In this document: positions 53,174 through 61,826 of the stretch, in pieces | How positions within the stretch are numbered: position 1 is the first letter of the stretch | Layout of the letters: each line of letters starts with the position of its first letter | NCBI RefSeq assembly: GCF_004784475.1 | Contig: NZ_SRRT01000001.1 | Span: forward strand, 558,001-622,000 | DNA: 64,000 nt | DNA from: Streptomyces bauhiniae | GTDB lineage: Bacteria > Actinomycetota > Actinomycetes > Streptomycetales > Streptomycetaceae | Direction: 5' to 3' | Made by a program: the position numbers and the translations under genes | The notes under the pieces: generated by a model | What the model was told of the DNA's origin: nothing | The model's database searches: none | What the model saw: only the letters and a program-made list of their open reading frames with translations

Positions 53174-53226
53174 ACACGACGAGAGGGGGCGCCGGCGACA
53201 GTCGCCGGCGCCCCCTCTCGTCGTGT
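53174..53226. terminator. Perfect 26-bp inverted repeat, bidirectional terminator
   Basis: Arms at 53174-53199 and 53201-53226 are exact complements with a single base between them. It lies between a + gene ending at 53172 and the mrp gene, on the minus strand, ending at 53233. It should fold into a very stable hairpin in both transcripts. The length and perfection are unusual for an ordinary terminator. Confidence 0.85.
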
Positions 53227-53232
53227 CCGGGC

Positions 53233-54366
53233 TCAGAACTTGTTGCGCGGGGTGATGCCCAGCGACAGCCCCGACAGGCCGCGCTGACGGCCGCCCAGCT
53301 TGCCCGCGATGGCCCGCAGGGCCGAGCCGGCCGGGGAGTCGGGGTCGGTCAGCACGACCGGCTTGCCCTCGTCGCCGCCCTCGCGCAGCCGCACGTCGAT
53401 CGGGATGCTGCCGAGCACCGGCACGGTCGCGCCGGTCGTACGGGTCAGGCCGTCCGCGACGAGCTGGCCGCCGCCGGTGCCGAAGATGTCCACCATCTCG
53501 TCGCAGTGCGGGCAGGGCAGGCCGGACATGTTCTCGACCACGCCGACGATCTTCTGGTGGGTCTGCACCGCGATGGAGCCCGCGCGCTCGGCGACCTCGG
53601 CCGCGGCCTGCTGCGGGGTGGTGACGACCAGGATCTCCGCGTTCGGCACCAACTGGGCCACCGAGATCGCGATGTCACCGGTGCCCGGCGGCAGGTCCAG
53701 CAGCAGCACGTCCAGGTCGCCCCAGTACACGTCCGCCAGGAACTGCTGGAGCGCCCGGTGCAGCATCGGACCGCGCCAGACGACGGGGGCGTTGCCCGGG
53801 GTGAACATCCCGATGGAGATGACCTTCACGCCGTTCGCCGACGGCGGCATGATCATGTTCTCGACCTGGGTGGGCTTTCCGTCCGCGCCCAGCATGCGCG
53901 GCACGCTGTGCCCGTAGATGTCGGCGTCCACCACGCCGACCTTCAGACCGTCGGCGGCCAGCGCGGCCGCCAGGTTCACCGTCACCGAGGACTTGCCGAC
54001 GCCGCCCTTGCCGGAGGCGACCGCGTAGACGCGGGTGAGGCTGCCGGGCTTGGCGAACGGGACCTCGCGCTCGGCCTGCCCGCCGCGCAGCGCGTTGGCC
54101 AGCTCCTTGCGCTGCTCGTCGCTCATCACGTCCAGCGTGACGTCCACCCGGGTGACGCCCTCGACGCGGGAGACCGCGTCGGTCACCCGCTGGGTGATCG
54201 TCTCGCGCATGGGGCAGCCGGAGACCGTCAGGTACACCGTGACCGCGACCGCTCCGTCCGCGCCGATCTCCACCGATTTGACCATCCCGAGTTCGGTGAT
54301 GGGTCGGTTGATCTCGGGGTCGTTCACCGTCGACAGCGCCTCGCGCACCGCGTCTTCCGTAGCCAT
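53233..54366 (-). CDS. mrp: Mrp/ApbC/NBP35-family iron-sulfur cluster carrier ATPase
   Basis: 377-aa P-loop protein that binds and transfers Fe-S clusters. An N-terminal DUF59/MIP18 domain (EALSTVNDPEINRPITELGM) is followed by deviant Walker A GKGGVGKSSVTVN, switch DADIYGHSVPRMLG, DLPPGTGD and the cluster-binding CPHC in GLPCPHCDEMV. In M. tuberculosis mrp (Rv1229c) also follows the sigE block (memory). It lies 42 bases after the DUF1003 gene and is probably in that operon. Confidence 0.93.
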   Translation of the reverse strand: MATEDAVREALSTVNDPEINRPITELGMVKSVEIGADGAVAVTVYLTVSGCPMRETITQRVTDAVSRVEGVTRVDVTLDVMSDEQRKELANALRGGQAEREVPFAKPGSLTRVYAVASGKGGVGKSSVTVNLAAALAADGLKVGVVDADIYGHSVPRMLGADGKPTQVENMIMPPSANGVKVISIGMFTPGNAPVVWRGPMLHRALQQFLADVYWGDLDVLLLDLPPGTGDIAISVAQLVPNAEILVVTTPQQAAAEVAERAGSIAVQTHQKIVGVVENMSGLPCPHCDEMVDIFGTGGGQLVADGLTRTTGATVPVLGSIPIDVRLREGGDEGKPVVLTDPDSPAGSALRAIAGKLGGRQRGLSGLSLGITPRNKF

Positions 54367-54408
54367 ACGACGATGGTACGGCGCCCCCGGGGGCCGACGG
54401 GTAGTGCC

Positions 54409-54978
54409 TCAGCGGTCGTCTGCGTCACGCCCCGCGGGGCGGCTTGTCCGTTCCGTCTCCAGTTCGCGTACGAGATCCTGCAGCTCGGACCTGATCCAGT
54501 CGCGGGTGGCGACCTCGCCCAGGCCCGCGCGCAGGGCGGCGATCTCGCGGGTCAGGTACTCGGTGTCCGCGATGGACCGCTCGTTCTGCTTGCGGTCCTG
54601 CTCCAGGTTGACCCGGTCGCGGTCGTCCTGCCGGTTCTGCGCGAGCAGGATCAGCGGGGCCGCGTAGGACGCCTGGAGGGACAGCATCAGGGTCAGGAAG
54701 ATGAACGGGTAGGAGTCGAACCGCACCACGTCCGGCGCGGCGATGTTCCACACCACCCAGACGATGATGACGACCGTCATCCAGACGATGAACCGTCCCG
54801 TGCCCAGGAACCGGGCGATCTTCTCCGACAGCCGGCCGAACGCCTCCGGGTCCCACTCCGGCAGCACCCTGCGGCGCGGCGGACGCGGCTGGTCCAGGCG
54901 CGGCATACGCGGACGGGTCGCCGTGGCGCCCGCCGGGGAACGGTCGCGGCCCTCGCGGCCGCCCTCGCGCTCAGCCAT
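54409..54978 (-). CDS. DUF1003 membrane protein
   Basis: 189 aa. An Arg/Pro-rich N-terminus and the family stretch FGRLSEKIARFLGTGRFIVW are followed by two TM helices (VWMTVVIIVWVVWNIAAP; FIFLTLMLSLQASYAAPLIL) and the DUF1003 signature LLAQNRQDDRDR, then a coiled C-terminus. It overlaps the 3' end of the MgtE-N/CBS gene by 8 bases, so the two are coupled. Function unknown; the repeated pairing with a soluble MgtE-like protein suggests a joint role in Mg2+ sensing or transport. Confidence 0.87.
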   Translation of the reverse strand: MAEREGGREGRDRSPAGATATRPRMPRLDQPRPPRRRVLPEWDPEAFGRLSEKIARFLGTGRFIVWMTVVIIVWVVWNIAAPDVVRFDSYPFIFLTLMLSLQASYAAPLILLAQNRQDDRDRVNLEQDRKQNERSIADTEYLTREIAALRAGLGEVATRDWIRSELQDLVRELETERTSRPAGRDADDR

Positions 54979-56275
54979 GCGCGCCCGCTTCGCGCCCGGC
55001 GCCGGTCTCCGGCAGCTCGTCCAGGTGGAACTCCGTCTCGCGCCAGTCGTCGGGCAGCATGTGGTCCAGCACGTCGTCCACGGTCACCGCGCCCAGCAGC
55101 GACCCCGACTCGTCCACCACGGGCGCGGCGACCATGTCGTACGTGGCGAAGAACCCGGCGATGACGGGGAGCGTGGCGGCCGGGGACAGCGGCTGGAGGT
55201 CGTCGTCGAGCTGCGAGCTGACCAGGGTGTACGGGGGGTCGCGCAGCAGCCGCTGGAAGTGCACGGTGCCCAGGTACTTGCCGGTCGGCGTCTCGTCCGG
55301 CGGGCGGCAGACGTACACCTGGGCGGCGAGGGCGGGGGAGAGGTCGGGGTTGCGGACCCGCGCGAGCGCGTCGGCGACCGTGGCGTCCGGGCGCAGCACG
55401 ATCGGCTCGGTGGTCATCAGCCCGCCCGCGGTGTGCTCCTCGTACGACATCAGGCGCCGCATGTCGGCCGCGTCCTCGGGCTCCATCAGGCTCAGCAGGC
55501 GCTCCTTGTCCTCCTCCGGCAGCTCGCCCAGCAGGTCGGCGGCGTCGTCGGGGTCCATGGCCTCCAGGACGTCGGCGGCGCGCTCCTCCTTCAGCTTGCC
55601 GAGGATCTCGATCTGGTCGTCCTCCGGCAGCTCCTCCAGCACGTCCGCCAGCCGGTCGTCGTCCAGGGCGGCGGCCACCTCCGCGCGCCGCTTGGGGGAG
55701 AGGTGGTGGAGGACGTTGGCGAGGTCGGCGGGGCGCAATTGCTCGAAGGTGGCGAGCAGGTTCTCCGCGCCCTGCCCGTGCTCCTCCAGGGAGAACCCGG
55801 TGACGGCCGACCACTCCACGGTCAGCGTCTCGCCCTTGGCCCGCCGGAAGGCGCCGCCCTTCTTCCCCTTGCGGACGTAGACCCGGTCCACCTCCCACTC
55901 GCGGCGGGCCGGCAACTGCTGCACGGAGAGGTCGAGGACGGTGACCTCCTCGCCGGTCTCCACCAGCTTCACCCGGCGGTCCAGCAGCTCCCCGAAGACC
56001 AGGCGCTCGGTGGGCCGCTGCTCGAAGCGGCGGACGTTGACCACGCCGGTGGAGATGACCTGGCCGGAGTCGATGCCGGTCACGCGGGTCATCGGCAGGA
56101 AGATGCGGCGCCGGGTGGACAGCTCCACCACCAGCCCGAGCACGCGGGGCGGACGGCGGCCGACGCGCAGCATGACGACGATGTCGCGGACCCGGCCGAC
56201 CTGGTCGCCCGCCGGGTCGAAGACGGGGACCCCGGCCAGGTGCGACACGAAGATCCGGGGGACACCGGCTGCCAT
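54971..56275 (-). CDS. Soluble MgtE N-domain/CBS protein with PRC-barrel, lacking the transport domain
   Basis: 434 aa. Residues about 1-130 are a PRC-barrel-like part (HLAGVPVFDPAGDQVGRVRD). An MgtE N-superhelix follows with LHHLSPKRRAEVAAALDDDR, LGKLKEERAADVLEAMDPDD and LLGELPEEDKERLLSLM. Two CBS domains follow (TTEPIVLRPDATVADALARV; AAPVVDESGSLLGAVTVDDV). True MgtE then has five membrane helices; here the protein stops at about the CBS end. The Mg2+-sensing gate is therefore present without a channel. Compare Rv1232c in M. tuberculosis (memory). It probably partners the overlapping DUF1003 gene. Confidence 0.88.
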   Translation of the reverse strand: MAAGVPRIFVSHLAGVPVFDPAGDQVGRVRDIVVMLRVGRRPPRVLGLVVELSTRRRIFLPMTRVTGIDSGQVISTGVVNVRRFEQRPTERLVFGELLDRRVKLVETGEEVTVLDLSVQQLPARREWEVDRVYVRKGKKGGAFRRAKGETLTVEWSAVTGFSLEEHGQGAENLLATFEQLRPADLANVLHHLSPKRRAEVAAALDDDRLADVLEELPEDDQIEILGKLKEERAADVLEAMDPDDAADLLGELPEEDKERLLSLMEPEDAADMRRLMSYEEHTAGGLMTTEPIVLRPDATVADALARVRNPDLSPALAAQVYVCRPPDETPTGKYLGTVHFQRLLRDPPYTLVSSQLDDDLQPLSPAATLPVIAGFFATYDMVAAPVVDESGSLLGAVTVDDVLDHMLPDDWRETEFHLDELPETGAGREAGAHG

Positions 56276-56490
56276 CTGTGCTTCCTTTGCCGTGCTCGGG
56301 ACGCGGAGAGAACGCGGAGAGAATAGGTACGGATTCGCTCTGATATGGCCATGCTTGTGCGCTTCAGGCTAGCCCGTACCGATCGGAAACGCCCCGGTGG
56401 GGGGTCCGGACGGACGGGCTCCGCTCGGGGCGCGTGCCCCCGGTACGCTGCCGTACGCCCATTCGGCACGGCAGAGAGGCAGCCCCACCT

Positions 56491-57228
56491 GTGACTGCGA
56501 TTCCCCAGGCACGCTTCCGGAGAGCCGCGCGGGTGGCCGCGCTGTGCGTGCTGGCCGTGTCGGCGCTGACGATGCTGACGGGATGCGGCGAGGAGGACCC
56601 GGACGCCGGGACCAACGGGGTGGGCCGGCTGCCCGCGCAGAAGATCCAGTCCAAAAGCCGCGCGGCGGCCGACGCGGCACCCGCGGTGCACCTGGCCGGG
56701 ACCGTCGTCACCGGCGGGGTCGCCTTCAAGCTGGACATGCGGCTGAAGTCCGGCGGCGGCAGCGGCTCGGTGACCTCCAAGGGCTCCACCTTCCAACTGC
56801 TGCGCGTCGGCGACGAGCTGTACGTCAAGGCCGACGCCGCCTTCTGGAACCACGGCGGCGACACCTCCGCCGCGGGCAAGCTGGACGGCAAGTACGTGAA
56901 GGTCCCGCAGAAGGACCCGGCGTACCAGAAGTTCAGCGGCTTCACCGAGAAGGACGTGCTGCTGCCCGCCCTGCTCACCCTGCACGGCGAGCTGGCCACG
57001 GCCGGCCACCACACCCAGGCCGGCACCCGCACGATCCGGGTCACCGGCGACGGCGGCCCCGGCGGCACCCTCGACGTCTCCCTGGAGGGCAAGCCCTACC
57101 CGCTGCGCCTGGTGCGCGGCGGCGGCGCGGGCACGCTCACCTTCTCCGAGTGGGGCAAGGACTTCCCCGCCGCCGAGCCCGCCAAGAACGACACGGTCGA
57201 CTACGGCGGCCAACTGCCGGGTTCCTAA
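56491..57228 (+). CDS. Putative lipoprotein (LppX/LprG-like fold possible)
   Basis: 245 aa from GTG 56491. Signal peptide with RFRRAARVAALCVLAVSALT and lipobox MLTGC (Cys about 31). The mature part has HLAGTVVTGGVAFKLDMRLK, LLRVGDELYVKADAAFW and ITV-type strands of a half-barrel, reminiscent of LppX/LprG lipid-binding lipoproteins; the relationship is not certain. It diverges from the MgtE-like gene; 56276-56490 holds no other gene. Confidence 0.75.
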   Translation: MTAIPQARFRRAARVAALCVLAVSALTMLTGCGEEDPDAGTNGVGRLPAQKIQSKSRAAADAAPAVHLAGTVVTGGVAFKLDMRLKSGGGSGSVTSKGSTFQLLRVGDELYVKADAAFWNHGGDTSAAGKLDGKYVKVPQKDPAYQKFSGFTEKDVLLPALLTLHGELATAGHHTQAGTRTIRVTGDGGPGGTLDVSLEGKPYPLRLVRGGGAGTLTFSEWGKDFPAAEPAKNDTVDYGGQLPGS

Positions 57229-57239
57229 AGCCTGTTGCC

Positions 57240-57770
57240 CTAACCCCGCCTGCGGCGGCGGCCCAGCAGCCTCGGCAGCGCGGGCGGGGCGGGGACGCGG
57301 GTGGTGGCCGGGGTGGGCAGCGGGGGCTCGGCCAGGCTGCCGGTGGGCTGCGGCTCCACGGCCCCGGTGGGGACCAGGCGCAGCACCGTGCAGTCGCGGG
57401 CCCAGCGGGCCGGGATCTCCTCGGCGCCGGGGGCGTTGAGCCGTTTGCCCTTCAACTCCCCGACGGCCGCCTCCCATTCGGGCGAGCCGGGCTCCAGCCG
57501 GTGCGCGGTGGCCCGCCAGGTGACCAGCCGGCCGCCCTTGTCCTTGCTGCGCACCGCCACCTCGGCCGCGCCGCCGTCGATCAGAGAGGGCAGCGGCTGC
57601 TCACCGGGACCGTCACCGACCAGCAGGGCCGCCCCCTCGTGCCAGACGTGCCAGAGCGGGCGCGCGGCGGGCGCCTCGGCGCCCCGGACCCAGATCAGGC
57701 CGGACTTCTTGGTGGCCTCCTCGATGAGGGCCTGGTCGAAAAGGGCCTGTGCGGGCGGCTCGCTGGTCAT
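57240..57770 (-). CDS. Pyridoxamine 5'-phosphate oxidase-like (PPOX fold) protein
   Basis: 176 aa. The body (KKSGLIWVRGAEAPAARPLW HVWHEGAALLVGDG; VAVRSKDKGGRLVTWRATAH; ARDCTVLRLVP) fits the flavin-binding split-barrel fold used by PPOX/F420-type proteins. A Pro-rich tail ends in RRRRRG. The cofactor cannot be told from sequence by eye. It converges on the lipoprotein gene and lies 23 bases upstream (in the minus-strand sense, before) of nothing else; corA ends 24 bases away on the same strand. Confidence 0.7.
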   Translation of the reverse strand: MTSEPPAQALFDQALIEEATKKSGLIWVRGAEAPAARPLWHVWHEGAALLVGDGPGEQPLPSLIDGGAAEVAVRSKDKGGRLVTWRATAHRLEPGSPEWEAAVGELKGKRLNAPGAEEIPARWARDCTVLRLVPTGAVEPQPTGSLAEPPLPTPATTRVPAPPALPRLLGRRRRRG

Positions 57771-57793
57771 GCGCCCAGCCTATCCAGCGGCGC

Positions 57794-58912
57794 TCAGAGC
57801 CAGCCGTTGCGCTTCAGCGTGCGGTGGATGCCCAGACACAGGGCGACCGTGACGCTCATGATCACCGGGTAGCCGTACTTCCAGTGCAGCTCGGGCATGT
57901 ACTTGAAGTTCATGCCGTAGACCCCGCACACCATGGTGGGCACGGCGATGATCGCGGCCCAGGCGGTGATCTTGCGCATGTCCTCGTTCTGCGCGACGGA
58001 CGCCTGCGCCAGGTTGGCCTGGAGGATCGAGTTCAGCAGCTCGTCGAAGCCCATGACCTGCTCGTGCACCCGGGCCACGTGGTCGGCGACGTCACGGAAG
58101 TACTTCTGGATGTCCGGGTCGACCAGCCGCATCGGCCGCTCGCTCAGCAACTGCATCGGGCGCTGCAGGGGGGCGACCGCGCGCTTGAACTCCAGTACCT
58201 CGCGCTTGAGCTGGTAGATCCGGGCCGAGTCGACACCGCGCGAGACACCGCCGTTGCGGCCGGGGGAGAAGACCTCCGTCTCCACCTCGTCGATGTCGTC
58301 CTGCACCGAGTCCGCGACCGCGATGTAGCCGTCCACCACATGGTCGGCGATGGCGTGCAGCACCGCCGAGGGGCCCTTGGCGAGCAGCTCGGGGTCCTCC
58401 TGGAGCCGGTGGCGCAGCGCCCGGAGCGAGCCCTGGCCGCCGTGCCGGACGGTGATGAAGAAGTCCCGGCCGGTGAAGCACATGACCTCACCGGTGTCGA
58501 TGACCTCGCTGTTGGCGGTGAGCTGGTCGTGCTCCACGTAGTGGACCGTCTTGAACACGGTGAACAGCGAGTCGTCGTACCGCTCCAGCTTCGGGCGCTG
58601 GTGGGCCTGGACGGCGTCCTCCACGGCCAGCGGGTGGAGCCCGAAGGCGCTCGCGATACCGGCGAACTCGGCCTCGGTGGGCTCGTGCAGGCCGATCCAG
58701 ACGAAGCCGCCGTCCCGGCGCACCTCGCGCATCGCCTCCTGCGGGCTGAGGGTGCGTCCGCTCTCCACCCGGGCGCCGTCGCGGTAGACGGCGCAGTCGA
58801 CCACGGCCGAGGACGTGGTGGTGTCGGGCTCGAAGGGAGCGGCCGCCTCCTTGCGCGGGAGGGGGCGGTTGGACGGTCGGACCACGGCTCGCAGGTCGCG
58901 GATCATCGACAT
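57794..58912 (-). CDS. corA: Magnesium/cobalt transporter CorA
   Basis: 372-aa pentameric Mg2+ channel. The N-terminal cytoplasmic domain (AVEDAVQAHQRPKLERYDDS; ITVRHGGQGSLRALRHRLQE) leads to the long stalk helix (HVARVHEQVMGFDELLNSIL), TM1 (TAWAAIIAVPTMVCGVYGMN) with the GMN selectivity motif at 333-335, and TM2 (YGYPVIMSVTVALCLGI). ATG 58912 has an ideal aaggag site 7 bases upstream; the frame is open 33 codons further. It belongs with the MgtE-like and DUF1003 genes as the Mg2+-related group of this region. Confidence 0.93.
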   Translation of the reverse strand: MSMIRDLRAVVRPSNRPLPRKEAAAPFEPDTTTSSAVVDCAVYRDGARVESGRTLSPQEAMREVRRDGGFVWIGLHEPTEAEFAGIASAFGLHPLAVEDAVQAHQRPKLERYDDSLFTVFKTVHYVEHDQLTANSEVIDTGEVMCFTGRDFFITVRHGGQGSLRALRHRLQEDPELLAKGPSAVLHAIADHVVDGYIAVADSVQDDIDEVETEVFSPGRNGGVSRGVDSARIYQLKREVLEFKRAVAPLQRPMQLLSERPMRLVDPDIQKYFRDVADHVARVHEQVMGFDELLNSILQANLAQASVAQNEDMRKITAWAAIIAVPTMVCGVYGMNFKYMPELHWKYGYPVIMSVTVALCLGIHRTLKRNGWL

Positions 58913-59371
58913 GGGCAGGCTCCTTCGCGGGCGGGCAACGAAAGTGCGCCTGCGACGGGTGGAACTACCCGGAATGGGGACGTTCGGACTGCATACGTTT
59001 GGCACGTCCACAAAGCGGGGAGCACCGCACCGTCGCGGTGGCGACTTCGCTACTGATGCAGGACTGAGTCAGATCAGGCAGATCAGGCAAAGCGAAACGA
59101 AGTGCTCTTCCGGACGGCGAAGCGAACGAAAAGGTGGCGGTCAGCCAGGAATGACATCAACAGCCGGAAGAACGAGTGGTACTGCACGGTCGACTTCGAT
59201 CCATGACAGCCCCACCTCCTCCGGCCGGTCCCTCGTAAGGGAGTCTCATCGGCGTCGGGGACTCGACGGCGAGCATGTGCACGCGGCCCCGAACCACCGG
59301 CTCAGCGTAGCAGCAGCCCATCGTGTCAAGGCGCAGCTTTGCCTGCCGCTGACGAGTTCTATGCTCACCGC
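58913..59371. other. Intergenic region upstream of corA and of the SUFU gene
   Basis: 459 bases with no convincing gene. Features seen: two tandem copies of cagatcagg at 59070-59087; and TATGCT at 59360-59365, 6 bases before ATG 59372, as a -10 box of a leaderless mRNA. The corA leader side (58913 onward) begins with its ribosome site; no known Mg2+ riboswitch could be recognised by eye. Confidence 0.45.
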
Positions 59372-59968
59372 ATGGTTGATGTTCTTCCTCTGGTCGAGGC
59401 GCGGCTGAACTCGGCGCTCGGTGAACCGGACGCGCGTGCCTCGGTCACCTTCCTCGGCGCCGACCGCATCGAGGTGCTGCGCTTCCAGGAGGGGGACGTG
59501 GTCCGCTACGCCACGCTGGGCATGTCGGCCCACCCCATGAGCGACCCCACGGCCATGGTCGCCGACCCCATCGAGGGGCCGCGTGCCGAGCTGGTCCTCT
59601 CCGTCCGCGCGGGCGTCACCGACACCGGTCCCGTGCTCCGTCCGCTCGCCGTGCTCGCCGCGTCCCCGCAGGTCGAGGGCGTCATCGTGGCACCCGGTGC
59701 CTCGCTGGACGTGGGGAAGCCGCTGTGGCCCGGCGCGCCCTTCACCTCGGTACTGGTGGGGGAGCCGGGCGGGCTGGTGGAGGACCTGGAGCTGGACGCC
59801 CCGCTGGACCCGGTGCGCTTCCTGCCGCTGCTGCCGATGACACCGAACGAGGCCGCGTGGAAGCGGGTGCACGGCGCCGGCGCGCTGCAGGAGCGGTGGC
59901 TCACCCACGGCACGGATCTGCGCGACCCGAACCGTGCGTCGGTTCCGCTGGGGCCGTCGCCGGAGTGA
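59372..59968 (+). CDS. Suppressor-of-fused (SUFU) domain protein
   Basis: 198-aa cytosolic protein. The SUFU fold is visible as IEVLRFQEGDVVRYATLGMS, GPRAELVLSVRAG, FTSVLVGEPGGLVEDLELD and VRFLPLLPMTPNEAAWKRVH. Bacterial SUFU proteins have no firm function; some are immunity or interaction proteins. ATG 59372 is chosen because of the -10-like box just upstream and the start of the fold. Confidence 0.83.
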   Translation: MVDVLPLVEARLNSALGEPDARASVTFLGADRIEVLRFQEGDVVRYATLGMSAHPMSDPTAMVADPIEGPRAELVLSVRAGVTDTGPVLRPLAVLAASPQVEGVIVAPGASLDVGKPLWPGAPFTSVLVGEPGGLVEDLELDAPLDPVRFLPLLPMTPNEAAWKRVHGAGALQERWLTHGTDLRDPNRASVPLGPSPE

Positions 59969-60096
59969 GAGCGGGGTGAGCAAGCTCACCAAGTGCCGTG
60001 CCGGAGCGCTGAGTTGGCCGTACCCCCGAATCGCGCCGGGGCCGTCCGGGTGATCGTCCTTGACGTGCGGCGGCCGGGGTAGGACCGTGGGGCTCT

Positions 60097-60744
60097 ATGA
60101 GGGGCGAACCCAGTTGCCCGAGGTGTGGTGGCCGGGTCCGGGCTCCCGGCCTCTTCGCCGATACGTGGCAGTGCGACACGCACGGCGCGGTGTATCCGTT
60201 GCAGCCCGTGATCCCGCCCAGCGTCGAGGCCCTCACCGCCGTGACGCAGCGCACCCGGGTCCCGTTGTGGATGCCGTGGCCGCTGCCGGTCGGCTGGCTG
60301 TTCACCGGCGTCGCCTACGCGGGCGACGCCCCCGGCGGTGGCCGGGCCACCGTGGTGGCCTGCTCGGGACCCAGCCCGCTCGGCGGTCCGGGCGAGCTGA
60401 TCCTCGTCGCCGAGGAACTGGGCGTCGGCCTCGGCGCGCGGTACGCGGGCCTGGACGGCCCCGACCCCGGCCCGCACCTGGACATGGAGAAGCCCCCGCA
60501 GGCGAAGGTGCTGGCCACCGGCCGTCCCACCCCGCTCTGGCACGTCGACGGCGTCCCGGACGACCGCGCCGTCTTCGCCGGCGAGGCGCTCGGCGTCTGG
60601 CTGTGGGCGGTCACCTGGCCCGCGCAGTCCGGCCTGCTGATGTACGACGAGCTGGTGCTGACCGACCTGCGGGACGCGGGCCCCGAGGTGGACCTGGTGC
60701 CCTGCGGGGCGCTCTCGCCCCGGCTGATGCGGCCCGACCTGTAG
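60097..60744 (+). CDS. DUF6758-like protein with N-terminal zinc ribbon
   Basis: 215 aa. The N-terminus has CPRCGGRV and, 15 residues on, WQCDTHG, a C-x2-C ... C-x2-H zinc knuckle. The rest is a Gly-rich globular domain (PWPLPVGWLFTGVAYAGDAP; SGPSPLGGPGELILVAEELG; AVTWPAQSGLLMYDELVL). It is a conserved Streptomyces protein of unknown role and regularly precedes the PHP gene. ATG 60097. The gap 59969-60096 shows no gene. Confidence 0.75.
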   Translation: MRGEPSCPRCGGRVRAPGLFADTWQCDTHGAVYPLQPVIPPSVEALTAVTQRTRVPLWMPWPLPVGWLFTGVAYAGDAPGGGRATVVACSGPSPLGGPGELILVAEELGVGLGARYAGLDGPDPGPHLDMEKPPQAKVLATGRPTPLWHVDGVPDDRAVFAGEALGVWLWAVTWPAQSGLLMYDELVLTDLRDAGPEVDLVPCGALSPRLMRPDL

Positions 60745-60838
60745 GGGGCGCCTCCGGGGAGCGGGGGTGACAGGGCATGCCGTACGCGCGGCTATCCTTA
60801 GGTGTCCTCACCGTCCCCGCGAGCCGTCTGGAGCAGCC

Positions 60839-61696
60839 GTGCGCATCGACCTGCACTGCCACTCCACCGCCTCCGACGGCACGGACACTCCGGCCGGGCT
60901 GATGCGCGCGGCCGCCGGAGCCGGACTGGACGTGGTTGCGCTGACCGACCACGACACCACCCGTGGGTACGCGGAGGCGCTGGCCGCCTTGCCGGAGGGG
61001 CTGACCCTCGTCACCGGCGCGGAACTCTCCTGCCGGATCGACGGCGTCTCCCTGCATCTGCTGGCCTACCTCTTCGACCCCGAGGAGCCCGCCCTGCTCG
61101 CCGAGCGCGAGCTGGTCCGGGACGACCGGGTGCCGCGCGCCCACGCGATGATCGCCAAGCTGAACGCGCTCGGCGTACCGGTCACCTGGGAGCAGGTCGA
61201 GCGGATCGCCGCCGGGGGCACGGTGGGCCGGCCGCACATCGCGTCCGCGCTGGTGGAGCTGGGTGTCGTCCCGACCGTGAACGACGCGTTCACGCCCGAG
61301 TGGCTGGCCGACGGCGGGCGGGCCCACGTGGACAAGCACGAGACCGATCCGCTGGAGGCGATCCGGCTGGTGAAGAGCGCGGGCGGCGTGACCGTCCTCG
61401 CCCACCCGGCCGCCGTCAAGCGCGGCCACATGGTGCCCACGGACGCGATCGCCGCGATGGCCGCCGCCGGACTCGACGGACTGGAAGCCGACCACACCGA
61501 GCACGACCAGGACACCCGGACCCGGCTGCGCGGGCTGGCCGAGGACCTGGACCTGCTGGTCACCGGCTCCTCGGACTACCACGGCACCCGCAAGACCGTC
61601 GCGCTCGGCGAGAACACCACCGACCCCGAGGTCTACGGCGAGATCATCCGCCGGGCGACCGGCGCGTTCCCCGTACCGGGGACCGGCGGGGCCTGA
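60839..61696 (+). CDS. PHP-domain phosphoesterase (RNase AM/YciV-like)
   Basis: 285 aa from GTG 60839. Metal-site motifs are RIDLHCHSTASDGTDTP (H-x-H and Asp), ALTDHDTTRGY, a Glu in VTGAELSC, VTVLAHPAAVK and the C-terminal TGSSDYHGTRK. Such enzymes hydrolyse 3',5'-nucleotide phosphates or trim RNA 5' ends; the exact substrate is not shown by the sequence. A tatcct box about 45 bases upstream may be the -10. Confidence 0.88.
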   Translation: MRIDLHCHSTASDGTDTPAGLMRAAAGAGLDVVALTDHDTTRGYAEALAALPEGLTLVTGAELSCRIDGVSLHLLAYLFDPEEPALLAERELVRDDRVPRAHAMIAKLNALGVPVTWEQVERIAAGGTVGRPHIASALVELGVVPTVNDAFTPEWLADGGRAHVDKHETDPLEAIRLVKSAGGVTVLAHPAAVKRGHMVPTDAIAAMAAAGLDGLEADHTEHDQDTRTRLRGLAEDLDLLVTGSSDYHGTRKTVALGENTTDPEVYGEIIRRATGAFPVPGTGGA

Positions 61697-61826
61697 GCCC
61701 CAGCGCCAACCCTCTCTGCTTTTCCCTCACCCGATCACCCGCACGTCCGCCGTGCGCGCCCGCTTGCCGCCCCCTAAGGGGACTCAGGGCGCTGTACGGC
61801 GGTGGCTTCATCATGCAAGGCACACG

